Source of the DNA: Chryseobacterium camelliae | GTDB taxonomy: Bacteria; Bacteroidota; Bacteroidia; Flavobacteriales; Weeksellaceae | Direction: 5' to 3' | Length of the DNA: 64,000 bases | NCBI RefSeq assembly: GCF_002770595.1 | Contig: NZ_CP022986.1 | Location: 3,596,001-3,660,000 of the forward strand | Part shown: positions 1-8,273 of the stretch, one piece after another | Position numbering within the stretch: position 1 is the stretch's first letter | Layout of the letters: every line of letters starts with the position of its first letter | The notes under the pieces: generated by a model | The model's input: only the letters and a program-made list of their open reading frames with translations | Database searches by the model: none | Told to the model about the DNA's origin: nothing | Position numbers and translations under genes: made by a program

Positions 1-1
1 C

Positions 2-85
2 TTTAAAACCCCCAACCTGCCTTACACGATCGATCAGTTCGCTTCGAGGTTCCAGGCACAACTTGGCGTAAGATATAATTTTTAA
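2..85 (+). CDS. C-terminal end of an outer-membrane beta-barrel protein (partial)
   Basis: An open frame enters from the left edge and stops at 83-85. The 27 visible residues end in VRYNF, an aromatic-terminated last beta strand typical of TonB-dependent receptors and other Bacteroidetes outer-membrane barrels. A terminator-like hairpin follows 30 bases later. The rest of the gene lies outside the window, so the exact family cannot be named. Confidence 0.5.
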   Translation, partial: FKTPNLPYTIDQFASRFQAQLGVRYNF

Positions 86-114
86 TCATTTTTATTTACT
101 TAAATTTTTTCACG

Positions 115-142
115 AGGCTGCCATTTCTTTGGCGGCCTTTTT
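115..142 (+). terminator. Rho-independent terminator of the left-edge outer-membrane gene
   Basis: Stem AGGCTGCC (115-122) pairs with GGCGGCCT (131-138) with one G-U pair and an 8-base loop. A T-rich tail follows. It sits just after the stop at 85. Confidence 0.75.
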
Positions 143-267
143 ATTTGAACTCATTAAGGTCTTTAAGAGCTACTCTGAGAAAAAATATGTGCAAACAGCC
201 ATTCCTATGCTAATGCAGTACGGGAAATTGTCAGCGTTGAACCTGATCAGGAATTATTGATCAAACA
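143..267. other. Short intergenic stretch without a supported gene
   Basis: It lies between two terminators. One plus-strand frame stays open from about 144 to a stop at 258 and reads like ordinary protein, but it has no convincing start and no recognisable family. It may be a decayed gene end or chance. Confidence 0.3.
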
Positions 268-294
268 AAAACCCGGGATTTGAATCCCGGGTTT
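268..294 (-). terminator. Rho-independent terminator of nrdA
   Basis: Perfect 12-bp inverted repeat, AAACCCGGGATT (268-279) against AATCCCGGGTTT (283-294), with a 3-base loop. On the minus strand it is followed by a T-rich run. It lies 27 bases past the nrdA stop. Confidence 0.85.
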
Positions 295-321
295 CGATAT
301 AATAATGAAATCTAAATCTTA

Positions 322-1980
322 TTAAGCTTCACAGCTGGAACAGCTTACGAAATTAACCATCAGTTCTTTAGATACCGAAGAACTTCTTTGGTAATACAAA
401 GTTTTTACACCTTTTTTCCAGGCTTCAATATACAGGTAATTAACATCTTTTACCGGCATGGTTGAAGGAATCTGAAGGTTAAGTGATTGCGCCTGGTCAA
501 TATACTGCTGTCTCTGTGCAGCCTGAGAAATGATCTCCATAGGAGAGATTTCCTTGAATGTCTTGAAGACGGCTTTCTCTTCTTCAGAAAGTTCTTTCAG
601 GTGCTGCACGGAACCGTGGTTAAGCATGATGGTTCTCCATGTTTCCTCATTATCCAGTCCTTTTTGCTCCAGCAATTTTGCCAGGTATTTATTCTTACGC
701 ATAAAGTTTCCTTTTGCAAGACCGGCTTTATAATAGTTGGAAGCAAAAGGCTCGATTCCCGGAGAAGTCTGCCCAAGAATAGCCGAGCTTGAAGTGGTAG
801 GAGCAATAGCCATGGTAGTAGTATTTCTCAATCCGTATCCTTTCAGCAATTCCGGTTCACCGTAGATATTGGCCAGTTCTCTTGAAGCCTGTTCTGCCTG
901 CTCCTTAATATGCCTGAATGCTCTTGCATTGAACTGTGTTGCCTCAAAGCTTTCAAAAGGGATCATATTCTTTTGAAGATAAGAATGGTATCCCAATGCG
1001 CCTAAACCAAGTGCACGGTGGCGCATAGCAAAATTTCTTGCTCCCTGAAGATAATAGTTACCCTCTGTTTTGTCTATGAATTCAGATAAAACAGCATCAA
1101 GGAAATACACGGCTAGTTTTACTGCATCGGTATCTTTCCACTCATCATACAGTTCTAGATTCATGGAAGATAAACAGCAGATGAACGATTCTTCCCTGGT
1201 GGAAGGCAGCATGATTTCTGAACACAGGTTACTGGCGTTTACCGGTAATCCTAAATCTTTATATACCTGAGGCTTGTTTCTGTTAACGTTATCGGTAAAG
1301 AAAATATAAGGAAGTCCTTTCTGCTGACGGCTTTCCAGAACCCTTGCCCATACTTTACGTTTCTCCATATCTCCGTCTATCATATCCTGCATCCAGTAAT
1401 CCGGAACACAGACACCGGTAAATAAGTTCTGGATCGGGCTACCGATATCTTTAATGGAAAGGAATTCTTCGATATCTCCGTGATCGATGTCAAGATAAGC
1501 GGCAAACGCACCTCTTCGTACACCGCCCTGGGATACTACATCCATGGCCGTATCGAAAAGCTTCATAAAAGATACGGCTCCTGAAGATTTTCCGTTATCT
1601 GTTACAGCAGTACCCCGGTTACGCAGTTCTCCGAAATATCCTGAAGTTCCGCCCCCGATTTTGGTCTGCATGATGACCTCACCCATCTTATGGGTAATGC
1701 CTTCAATACTGTCCGGAATATGAACATTGAAACATGAAATGGGAAGTCCTCTCTGGGTTCCCATATTGGCCCACACCGGAGACGAGAAACTGATCCATCC
1801 TTTAGTGATCATTTCTTTAAACGCCGGCTGAAGCTCCGGTTTGTATAATTTTTTGGCAGCGGCAGTGGTAATCCTGTCGATAGCACCTTCCACTGTTTCA
1901 CCTTTCAGGAGGTAGCCTCTGTTGAGCATCTGCTCAGACTCTTCATTAAGCCACCATATATTTGTGTGTTGTTCTTCCAT
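322..1980 (-). CDS. nrdA: Ribonucleoside-diphosphate reductase, large (alpha) subunit
   Basis: Catalytic subunit of class I ribonucleotide reductase; reduces NDPs to dNDPs in the cytosol together with NrdB. Using the ATG at 1980 (552 aa), the thiyl-radical site NLCSE is at residues 251-255. Redox cysteines are at C83 and in ICCL (268-269), the radical-transfer tyrosine pair is Y529-Y530, and the tail CSSCEA carries the shuttle cysteines C547 and C550. An in-frame TTG at 1998 would add six residues but lies in the arm of an intercistronic hairpin, so the ATG is preferred. The protein begins almost directly with the NrdA helical domain and lacks the roughly 90-residue ATP-cone found in the E. 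coli enzyme. It is downstream of nrdB on the same strand. Confidence 0.95.
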   Translation of the reverse strand: MEEQHTNIWWLNEESEQMLNRGYLLKGETVEGAIDRITTAAAKKLYKPELQPAFKEMITKGWISFSSPVWANMGTQRGLPISCFNVHIPDSIEGITHKMGEVIMQTKIGGGTSGYFGELRNRGTAVTDNGKSSGAVSFMKLFDTAMDVVSQGGVRRGAFAAYLDIDHGDIEEFLSIKDIGSPIQNLFTGVCVPDYWMQDMIDGDMEKRKVWARVLESRQQKGLPYIFFTDNVNRNKPQVYKDLGLPVNASNLCSEIMLPSTREESFICCLSSMNLELYDEWKDTDAVKLAVYFLDAVLSEFIDKTEGNYYLQGARNFAMRHRALGLGALGYHSYLQKNMIPFESFEATQFNARAFRHIKEQAEQASRELANIYGEPELLKGYGLRNTTTMAIAPTTSSSAILGQTSPGIEPFASNYYKAGLAKGNFMRKNKYLAKLLEQKGLDNEETWRTIMLNHGSVQHLKELSEEEKAVFKTFKEISPMEIISQAAQRQQYIDQAQSLNLQIPSTMPVKDVNYLYIEAWKKGVKTLYYQRSSSVSKELMVNFVSCSSCEA

Positions 1981-1995
1981 AGCTGTTATATTTTC

Positions 1996-2028
1996 CAATT
2001 CCTGAGCATGTTTAATACTCAGGAATTG
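1996..2028 (-). promoter_or_regulatory. Hairpin in the nrdB-nrdA intercistronic leader
   Basis: Perfect 11-bp inverted repeat, CAATTCCTGAG (1996-2006) and CTCAGGAATTG (2018-2028), with an 11-base loop. On the minus strand it ends 15 bases before the nrdA ATG. There is no T-run after it, so it resembles an RNA-processing or stability element rather than a terminator. Confidence 0.5.
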
Positions 2029-2162
2029 TTATTAGGTATATTGTAGTAATTTCGAAATTCTGTTTTCAGAATGTACTTTTAACATCCGGAAACTGTTCAT
2101 CAGATCTTTTGCTGCCCCCATGATGTAAAGCATTACATAACATGACGGCTGAGATTCAGGCT

Positions 2163-2192
2163 GCTTTGACGCTCGCTTCGCTCGCGCCTTTA
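2163..2192. repeat. GC-rich CGCTCGCTT-type intergenic repeat element
   Basis: A run holding GACGCTCGCTTCGCTCGCG stands out in an AT-rich intergenic space just downstream of nrdB. It contains a near-tandem duplication of CGCTCGCT/TCGCTCGC. It is far more GC-rich than its surroundings and resembles interspersed extragenic repeats, but no second copy was noticed in this window. Confidence 0.35.
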
Positions 2193-2207
2193 CCAAACGA
2201 CCAGTCC

Positions 2208-3182
2208 TTAAAAAAGATCGTTCGCGGTAATACTCTTATCGTGTTTGGTATAATCCACCGGCCTTTTGGCAAAGAAATCATCCATGGAATTGGCAAAAAC
2301 CTCTTCTTCGAACCATACCATCGGACGGTATTGTTCAGGAGAAATGTTGTAACGTGGTTCCATATTGATTTTCTTCAGGCTGTCGTCAACACGGTACTTC
2401 ATAAAGTTCAGAAGGTCTTCTCTGGAGAATACGCTCAGTTCACCCAGTTCGAAAATCCAGTCCAGGATTTCCCCTTCGAGTTCTACCGACTGGTCTACCA
2501 GGGTGTAAATATCTTCGATATCAGAATCGGTTAAGAGTTCCGGTTGTTCTTCACGGATTTTATTGATGAGGAAAATTCCTGCATTGGCATGAATCTGCTC
2601 ATCAATGGAAGTCCAGGCGATGATATTGGAAACATTTTTCATGTACCCTTTGAAACGGGTAAAGGAAAGAATGATGGCAAACTGGGAGAAAAGGGATACG
2701 TTTTCGATCAGGATGCTGAATAATAACAGTGACGATACATATTCTTTGGGAGTGGCTGAATTCGCATGTTTCAAAACATTGGAAAGGAAATCGATCCTCT
2801 TTTTTACCGCAGGGATTTCAATGACATTTGTGAATTCTTCATTGTAACCCAAGACTTCTACAAGACGCGAATAGGCTTCCGAATGACGGAACTCACATTC
2901 TGCAAATGTGGCTCCCAGTCCATTGAATTCAGGCTTCGGAAGGTGATTGTACAGGTTGCCCCAGAAGGTTTTTACGGATACCTCAATCTGTGCAATGGCC
3001 AGAAGGGCATTTTTTACAGCATGTTTTTCATGAGGCTCCAGCTGTGAATGAAAATCCTGAACATCCGCCGTGAAGTCCACTTCCGAATGCACCCAGAAGG
3101 ATTTGTTGATCGCTTCCACAAACTGAAGTACTTCAGGGTATTCAAATGGTTTATAACTTACTCTTTTATCAAAAACTCCCAT
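2208..3182 (-). CDS. nrdB: Ribonucleoside-diphosphate reductase, small (beta) subunit
   Basis: Radical-generating ferritin-like subunit of class I ribonucleotide reductase (324 aa). Predicted metal ligands are E67, E97 and H100 in the first half and E160, E195 and H198 (DEQIH) in the second. The radical tyrosine is Y104, at the same spacing from E97-H100 as Y122 is from E115-H118 in E. coli. The first ligand is Glu where E. coli has Asp84. There is no N-terminal ATP-cone of the kind fused to NrdB in some Bacteroidetes. It is first in a two-gene operon with nrdA. Metal type (Fe or Mn) cannot be decided from sequence alone. Confidence 0.95.
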   Translation of the reverse strand: MGVFDKRVSYKPFEYPEVLQFVEAINKSFWVHSEVDFTADVQDFHSQLEPHEKHAVKNALLAIAQIEVSVKTFWGNLYNHLPKPEFNGLGATFAECEFRHSEAYSRLVEVLGYNEEFTNVIEIPAVKKRIDFLSNVLKHANSATPKEYVSSLLLFSILIENVSLFSQFAIILSFTRFKGYMKNVSNIIAWTSIDEQIHANAGIFLINKIREEQPELLTDSDIEDIYTLVDQSVELEGEILDWIFELGELSVFSREDLLNFMKYRVDDSLKKINMEPRYNISPEQYRPMVWFEEEVFANSMDDFFAKRPVDYTKHDKSITANDLF

Positions 3183-3603
3183 ACTAAACGTCTTTAAAAT
3201 TTATAATCAGGACACTTTGGATGAAGTTGAGAAAATTCAATTGGCTGATTAACCGTTGTTTGCAGGGTTTTGCCCTTCTCTTACGGTGCCGCTTTATCCT
3301 TAGTTATCTATAACCACAAAGTTCTAAAAAAAGAACTGATTTTAAAAGAGGCAAATACTAAATCATTGAGTTTTAACCGTAAAAGTTTTCCACATTTGCC
3401 GGAAACTTCCTTCCCTATTGGTTTTTGGAGGAGTTGCCTTGTAAAAAGGTGTGAAATTGCAGGATTATAGTTAAACACTTTTTTTTAATTGTATGTAAAT
3501 CAGTATGTAATATATTAAACGATGATTTATTACAATAAAAACAGGTTCTTGTAACAAATCCCGGGTTGCTTCTACTTATTAGGCATAAAGATATAACCAC
3601 TTC
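3183..3603. other. Divergent intergenic region between nrdB and the ABC transporter
   Basis: 421 bases with no supported gene. It must hold the nrdB promoter (leftward) and that of the ABC operon (rightward). Visible structure: AGTTCT-N6-AGAACT at 3320-3337 and two direct GTATGTAA copies at 3491-3498 and 3503-3510. No clean TAnnTTTG element in the right position was found for either gene. Confidence 0.5.
3491..3510. promoter_or_regulatory. Direct repeat GTATGTAA x2, possible operator
   Basis: Two exact 8-bp copies spaced 12 bp start-to-start, about 95 bases before the ABC ATPase start. Placement suits a regulator site for the efflux operon, but no regulator gene is adjacent. Confidence 0.3.
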
Positions 3604-4293
3604 ATGTTAGTAATCGAAGATTTACATAAATCATATGACACCGGAAAGAGCAAGCTCCATGTGCTGAAAGGAATCAATCTTACGATTTCCGAAGGCGAGT
3701 TTGTTTCCATCATGGGGAGTTCCGGATCAGGAAAGTCAACGCTTCTGAACATCATCGGTATCCTGGATGAAAAAGATTCAGGGGTATATGAGTTGGATAA
3801 TGTCCCGATTGAGCATTTATCTGAAGTGAAAGCGGCCGAATACAGAAGCCGGTTTTTAGGATTCATTTTTCAGTCTTTTAACCTGATCGGCTATAAGACC
3901 GCCCTGGATAATGTTGCCCTTCCGCTATATTACCAGAATATTCCCCGAAAAGAACGGAACCAGAAAGCAATGGAATACCTTGAAAAGGTAGGACTGGCAC
4001 AATGGGCCAACCACTTGCCCAATGAACTTTCGGGTGGACAAAAACAAAGGGTGGCCATTGCCCGTGCGCTGATTACTGATCCTAAAGTGGTGCTTGCGGA
4101 TGAACCGACCGGTGCATTGGATTCCAAAACTACCCACGATATCATGAAGCTTCTTCAGGACATCAATAATGAAGGTAAAACCATCATTGTAGTAACCCAT
4201 GAACCCGATGTTGCCGCGCAAACCAAACGCAATGTAGTCTTAAAGGACGGTATTATAGAAAGTGATGAATTTATTGTACAGCACGTATTGTGA
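3604..4293 (+). CDS. MacB/LolD-type ABC transporter ATP-binding protein
   Basis: Cytoplasmic ATPase that powers the two following FtsX/MacB-type permeases (229 aa). Walker A GSSGSGKST is at 38-46, Q-loop Q90, signature LSGGQ at 142-146, Walker B with D166-E167, and H-loop H199. The QRVAIARAL and DEPTGALD context is characteristic of the MacB/LolD class rather than importer ATPases. It is the first gene of a four-gene operon with two permeases and an HlyD-like adaptor. No outer-membrane TolC-type channel is encoded next to it. The substrate cannot be inferred. Confidence 0.9.
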   Translation: MLVIEDLHKSYDTGKSKLHVLKGINLTISEGEFVSIMGSSGSGKSTLLNIIGILDEKDSGVYELDNVPIEHLSEVKAAEYRSRFLGFIFQSFNLIGYKTALDNVALPLYYQNIPRKERNQKAMEYLEKVGLAQWANHLPNELSGGQKQRVAIARALITDPKVVLADEPTGALDSKTTHDIMKLLQDINNEGKTIIVVTHEPDVAAQTKRNVVLKDGIIESDEFIVQHVL

Positions 4294-4319
4294 TCGGTAT
4301 TTAAATTTTAAATATGACC

Positions 4320-4359
4320 TATTGAAATTTTAATCTTTCAATCTTTAAATTTTTCAATA
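4320..4359. repeat. AT-rich inverted repeat inside the ABC operon
   Basis: TATTGAAA (4320-4327) and TTTCAATA (4352-4359) flank further TTTAA/CTTTCAATC-like material between the ATPase and first permease. It could fold into a weak hairpin or be an AT-rich intergenic repeat. No T-run terminator follows. Confidence 0.35.
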
Positions 4360-4375
4360 TTAAATTATAAATAAC

Positions 4376-5605
4376 ATGTTTGACCTAGACCGTTGGCAGG
4401 AAATATTCAGTTCTATTCGCAGTAACGTATTGCGGACGGTACTTTCGGGCTTTACCGTGGCGCTGGGGCTGTTTATCTTCATTGTTCTTTTCGGGATCGG
4501 AACGGGGCTTCAGAATGCATTTACCCAGGGATTTACACGGGATGCGCAAAACCTCATTTCCATTTTTACCGGGAAAACTACAATCGCTTATAACGGACTG
4601 CAGTCGGACAGAACGGTAACCATGAATAATGATGACTATGATTTCCTGGTGGATACCGATAAGAAAAAGGTGGGTTATTCCACACCGAGATATACGTCCA
4701 GCCTTATGGTAAAATACGGAAAGGAAAGCGGTACGTACCAGGTGAACGGCGCAGATCCTCAGGAGCAGTTTATTGAAAACAGGAAAATCCTGGAAGGCCG
4801 TTATCTGTCACCTATTGATATAGAACGGAAGCAGAATGTTGCTGTTATCGGGAGGATGGTGCAGCGTGACCTCATTAAAAACGGAAGCCCGGTAGGAAAG
4901 GATTTAAACATCAACGGAACGATGTTCAGGGTAGTGGGTGTGTTTTCTGATGATGGAGGAGACTGGGATGAAAGGCATATTACGGTCCCCATAACTACTT
5001 TGCAGCAGATGAAGAAAGGTTCTGATACGGTAAATATGGTATATATTGCCTATGATGAGCATCTTACTCCTCAGCAGGCCATCAAATACGGGGATGAACT
5101 GAAAGAACGCCTGAAATCAAGGAAAAATGTTGCGCCTGATGATGAAAACGGAGTCAGGGTCTGGAACAATGCCCAGAACATGAATGATACCTTTACTTTT
5201 ATGGCTGTGCTGACGGCTATCGTAGGGTTTATCGGGATGGGTACACTGCTGGCGGGGATAATCGGTATCAGTAACATCATGGTGTATATCGTGAAGGAGA
5301 GGACCAAGGAAATCGGGGTGAGAAAAGCGATCGGAGCCAAACCGGGAAGCATCGTGGCGCTGATTGTACAGGAAAGTGTGGTTATTACGGTGGTTTCAGG
5401 GATTGTCGGGGTAGCACTCGGCGTGCTGGCTCTGAAACTGATCGGGAACAACTTAGAAGAATATTTCATCAGGGAACCGGCGGTAGGCTGGGGAACCATC
5501 CTGATGGCTTTTATTGCTTTGATTTTTTCCGGGCTTATTGCAGGATTCGTGCCGGCATACCGGGCCTCAAGGATCAAACCGATAGAAGCTTTAAGAACAG
5601 AATAA
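4376..5605 (+). CDS. MacB-like ABC permease, first subunit
   Basis: Inner-membrane subunit (409 aa) with the MacB layout: one N-terminal transmembrane helix (about 20-45), a large periplasmic domain (about 50-270) and three C-terminal helices of the FtsX domain (about 275-400). The tail PAYRASRIKPIEALRTE is the usual MacB/FtsX ending. It probably pairs with the next gene as a heterodimer driven by the preceding ATPase. It begins WQEIFSSIRSN, very like its neighbour, which suggests an old duplication. Confidence 0.88.
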   Translation: MFDLDRWQEIFSSIRSNVLRTVLSGFTVALGLFIFIVLFGIGTGLQNAFTQGFTRDAQNLISIFTGKTTIAYNGLQSDRTVTMNNDDYDFLVDTDKKKVGYSTPRYTSSLMVKYGKESGTYQVNGADPQEQFIENRKILEGRYLSPIDIERKQNVAVIGRMVQRDLIKNGSPVGKDLNINGTMFRVVGVFSDDGGDWDERHITVPITTLQQMKKGSDTVNMVYIAYDEHLTPQQAIKYGDELKERLKSRKNVAPDDENGVRVWNNAQNMNDTFTFMAVLTAIVGFIGMGTLLAGIIGISNIMVYIVKERTKEIGVRKAIGAKPGSIVALIVQESVVITVVSGIVGVALGVLALKLIGNNLEEYFIREPAVGWGTILMAFIALIFSGLIAGFVPAYRASRIKPIEALRTE

Positions 5606-5631
5606 AAAATAATAACTCATACGGCACTACA

Positions 5632-6903
5632 GTGAATATTTTATTTAAAAAAGATACCTGGCAGGAAATTTATTATTCATTACGGAATAATAAACTCCGG
5701 ACATTCCTTACCATGATCGGTGTAGGTTGGGGGATGTTTCTGTATGTAAGCCTGCTTGGTGCTGCAAAAGGGATGGAGAATGGTTTTGATAAACTGTTTT
5801 CCGGATTTGCCACCAACTCCATATTCCTGTGGGCCCAGAATACTTCCATTCCTTATGACGGTTTTCCGAAAGGAAGGAAAGTAAACCTGCAGCTGCCGGA
5901 TATGGATATGCTCAAAAGAAAGGTTCCTGAAATCGATTATATTTCCCCACAAAATTCAAGGGGAAGCTTTACCGGAACGCCTGGTGAATCCATGTCTAAG
6001 AATGGTAAAAGTGCTACCTATTCTTTAACGGGTGATTATCCGGTAGGAAATAAAATTTCAGAGAAGAAGCTTATTTTCGGAAGGTATATCAATGATGCCG
6101 ATGTTTCGGAGAATAAAAATGTAGCTGTAATAGGGGAAGAAGTATACAAGAATTTTTTTGATGCTAAAAAGAAAGAAAACCCATTGGGGCAATCCATCAA
6201 TATCAAAGGGATTTTCTTCAATGTGATCGGTGTGTTCAGGATTAAGAAAGGAGGAGGCTTTGAAAATGACCAGACGGTCTTCATTCCGCTTTCTACCTAC
6301 ACGAAAATGTACAATGCTGCTGATAAAATAGATATGTTTGCGATAGTAAGCAAGCCCAACGCCAATGTAAATGAAGTGGAAGAACGCGTCAAGCGTGAAC
6401 TGAAAGCTAAAAATAAAGTATCGCCTGACGATACCAATGCTTTCGGGAGCTTTAACCTGGGAAAAGAGTTTAAAAAGCTGACTGGCTTCCTTTCCGGCAT
6501 GCAGCTGCTGACGATTATCGTAGGAACTTTAACCATCCTTGCCGGAGTCATTGCGATTTCCAATATCCTGCTCATCACGGTAAAGGAGAGAACCAAAGAA
6601 ATCGGGATCCGGAGAGCATTGGGAGCCAAGCCAGCTGAGGTAAGGAATCAGATCCTCCTTGAAAGTGTGGTCATTACTTTGTCTTCGGGGCTGCTCGGCT
6701 TTATTTTCGGGATTTTCACCCTGATCATTCTAAATATACTGACCCAGAACCAGGATGACTTCCCTTTTTATAACCCAACCGTTAATTATTCCAATGTGTT
6801 CGCAGCCATGGCTGTCATGGTAGTTTTAGGTTTGGTCATCGGGATGATTCCGGCTCAGCGGGCCGTAAAAATCAGGCCTATTGAGGCATTAAGAACAGAA
6901 TAA
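5632..6903 (+). CDS. MacB-like ABC permease, second subunit
   Basis: 423-aa paralogue of the preceding gene with the same architecture: one N-terminal helix, a periplasmic MacB domain, three C-terminal FtsX-domain helices and the ending KIRPIEALRTE. The start is a GTG at 5632; the opening NILFKKDTWQEI aligns with the start of the first permease, and the next Met falls inside the first helix, so GTG is kept. It lies 26 bases after the first permease. Together they fit a heterodimeric MacB-like exporter. Confidence 0.87.
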   Translation: MNILFKKDTWQEIYYSLRNNKLRTFLTMIGVGWGMFLYVSLLGAAKGMENGFDKLFSGFATNSIFLWAQNTSIPYDGFPKGRKVNLQLPDMDMLKRKVPEIDYISPQNSRGSFTGTPGESMSKNGKSATYSLTGDYPVGNKISEKKLIFGRYINDADVSENKNVAVIGEEVYKNFFDAKKKENPLGQSINIKGIFFNVIGVFRIKKGGGFENDQTVFIPLSTYTKMYNAADKIDMFAIVSKPNANVNEVEERVKRELKAKNKVSPDDTNAFGSFNLGKEFKKLTGFLSGMQLLTIIVGTLTILAGVIAISNILLITVKERTKEIGIRRALGAKPAEVRNQILLESVVITLSSGLLGFIFGIFTLIILNILTQNQDDFPFYNPTVNYSNVFAAMAVMVVLGLVIGMIPAQRAVKIRPIEALRTE

Positions 6904-6942
6904 TACAACATTAACCGCTTAATTAAAAAGTAAACTGTACAT

Positions 6943-8136
6943 ATGAAAAAGAAATTTACCTGGAAAAAAGCTGTTTATATATTGCTGGGACTTTTACTGG
7001 CAGTAGCATTAATTGCAGGGATAAGTTATCTTGTAAAATCCAATTCCAAGCAGGCGGAAGCCTTCCTTACCCGTAAGGCTACCATCCAGAATATGGAGGA
7101 TAAAGTGATGGCTACCGGAAAGATCGTTCCAAAAGAAGAGATCGAAATCAAACCGAATATTGCCGGGATCATTGATAAAATCCTGGTGGATGAAGGTGAT
7201 AAAGTAACCGCGGGCCAGCTGATTGCAACGGTGAGGATTGTTCCCAACCTTGCTGAGGTGAACAATGCCCAGCAGGATGTACAGACTTCCCAGATCCAGA
7301 TCAGCAACGCGAAAATGAACGTAAGCAATATGCAGAAGCAGTTTGCCATGCAGCAGAAACTTTATAGCCAGGGCGTTATTTCCCAACAGGAATACCTGAA
7401 TTCCCAGCAGCAGCTGTATTCTGTGCAACAGGCACTGAAAAATGCAAATCAGCAGTTGGTTACGGCACAGAAAAGATTGCAGATAGCCAAAACAGGAGCT
7501 ACACCGGAGCTTCAGGGACTGGCTACAACCCAGATCCGTTCAAAAGCTTCGGGTACCGTGCTTGAAGTTCCGGTAAAAGTAGGGAGCCAGGTTATTGAAG
7601 CCAACTCTTTCAACGCCGGAACCACCATATGTTCTATCGCTGATCTTAATTCATTGATCTTCCAGGGAGAAATTGATGAAGCCCAGGCCGGAAAACTGAA
7701 ACAGGGTATGCCGATGAAAATTGTTATCGGTGCCTTGCAGAATAAAACATTCCCGGGGAAACTGACCATGATTGCTCCAAAGGGTAAGGATAATAACGGA
7801 ACCATCAAATTTCCGGTAGAAGGCGATGTGTATAATCCTAACAACGAATACATCCGGGCAGGATTCTCCGCCAATGGTGAAATTGTGCTTAAGTCCCGTA
7901 AAAATGCACTGCTTTTGGACGAATCCCTGATTCAGTATGAGAAGGTGAAAGGAAAAGATAAACCTTTTGTGGAAGTGAAGCAGACAGATGGTAAGTTCAG
8001 AAAAGCTTACGTGACTTTAGGGGCAAGTGACGGTATTAATGTTGAAATCCTTTCCGGACTGTCAAAAGATGATGAGGTGAAAGTGTGGAATCCTTCAGAT
8101 AAAGATAAGGAAGAGCTTAAGGAGAAGAAAAAATAA
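6943..8136 (+). CDS. Periplasmic adaptor (HlyD/MacA family) of the ABC exporter
   Basis: Membrane-fusion protein, 397 aa. A single N-terminal anchor helix (about 9-30) is followed by a lipoyl-like half with EIKPNIAGIIDKILVDEGD, a long Gln-rich coiled-coil hairpin (about 105-185), the second lipoyl half (about 190-215), then a beta-barrel and a membrane-proximal domain with a Lys/Glu-rich tail. It is last in the operon and would bridge the MacB-like permeases to an outer-membrane channel encoded elsewhere. A strong terminator follows. Confidence 0.88.
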   Translation: MKKKFTWKKAVYILLGLLLAVALIAGISYLVKSNSKQAEAFLTRKATIQNMEDKVMATGKIVPKEEIEIKPNIAGIIDKILVDEGDKVTAGQLIATVRIVPNLAEVNNAQQDVQTSQIQISNAKMNVSNMQKQFAMQQKLYSQGVISQQEYLNSQQQLYSVQQALKNANQQLVTAQKRLQIAKTGATPELQGLATTQIRSKASGTVLEVPVKVGSQVIEANSFNAGTTICSIADLNSLIFQGEIDEAQAGKLKQGMPMKIVIGALQNKTFPGKLTMIAPKGKDNNGTIKFPVEGDVYNPNNEYIRAGFSANGEIVLKSRKNALLLDESLIQYEKVKGKDKPFVEVKQTDGKFRKAYVTLGASDGINVEILSGLSKDDEVKVWNPSDKDKEELKEKKK

Positions 8137-8161
8137 TAAACGACTCTATACATTTAGATTG

Positions 8162-8193
8162 ATCCCGGAATTTATGATTCCGGGATTTTTTTT
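8162..8193 (+). terminator. Rho-independent terminator of the ABC efflux operon
   Basis: ATCCCGGAAT (8162-8171) and ATTCCGGGAT (8177-8186) form a perfect 10-bp stem with a 5-base loop, followed by a run of eight T. Confidence 0.9.
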
Positions 8194-8273
8194 ACATTGT
8201 GCAGAATATTACAATAAGCATGTAACAACCGGCCGGATCAGAATGTCTTATCTTTAAATCTACATGATATACC

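Noticed and set aside
144-260. Protein-like stretch between the first two terminators
   Set aside because: No start codon with context, no recognised family, only about 38 codons; could be a remnant but cannot be supported as a gene.
1996-2028. Hairpin upstream of nrdA considered as a terminator
   Set aside because: No T-run on the minus strand, and the downstream gene must be co-expressed with nrdB.
2142-2534. Open frame of 130 codons on the plus strand opposite nrdB
   Set aside because: It is antisense to the well-supported nrdB gene, and its start lies in the intergenic repeat; no family resemblance.
4801-5577. Minus-strand frames across the first MacB-like permease
   Set aside because: Shadows of a GC-richer coding strand; no conserved motifs.
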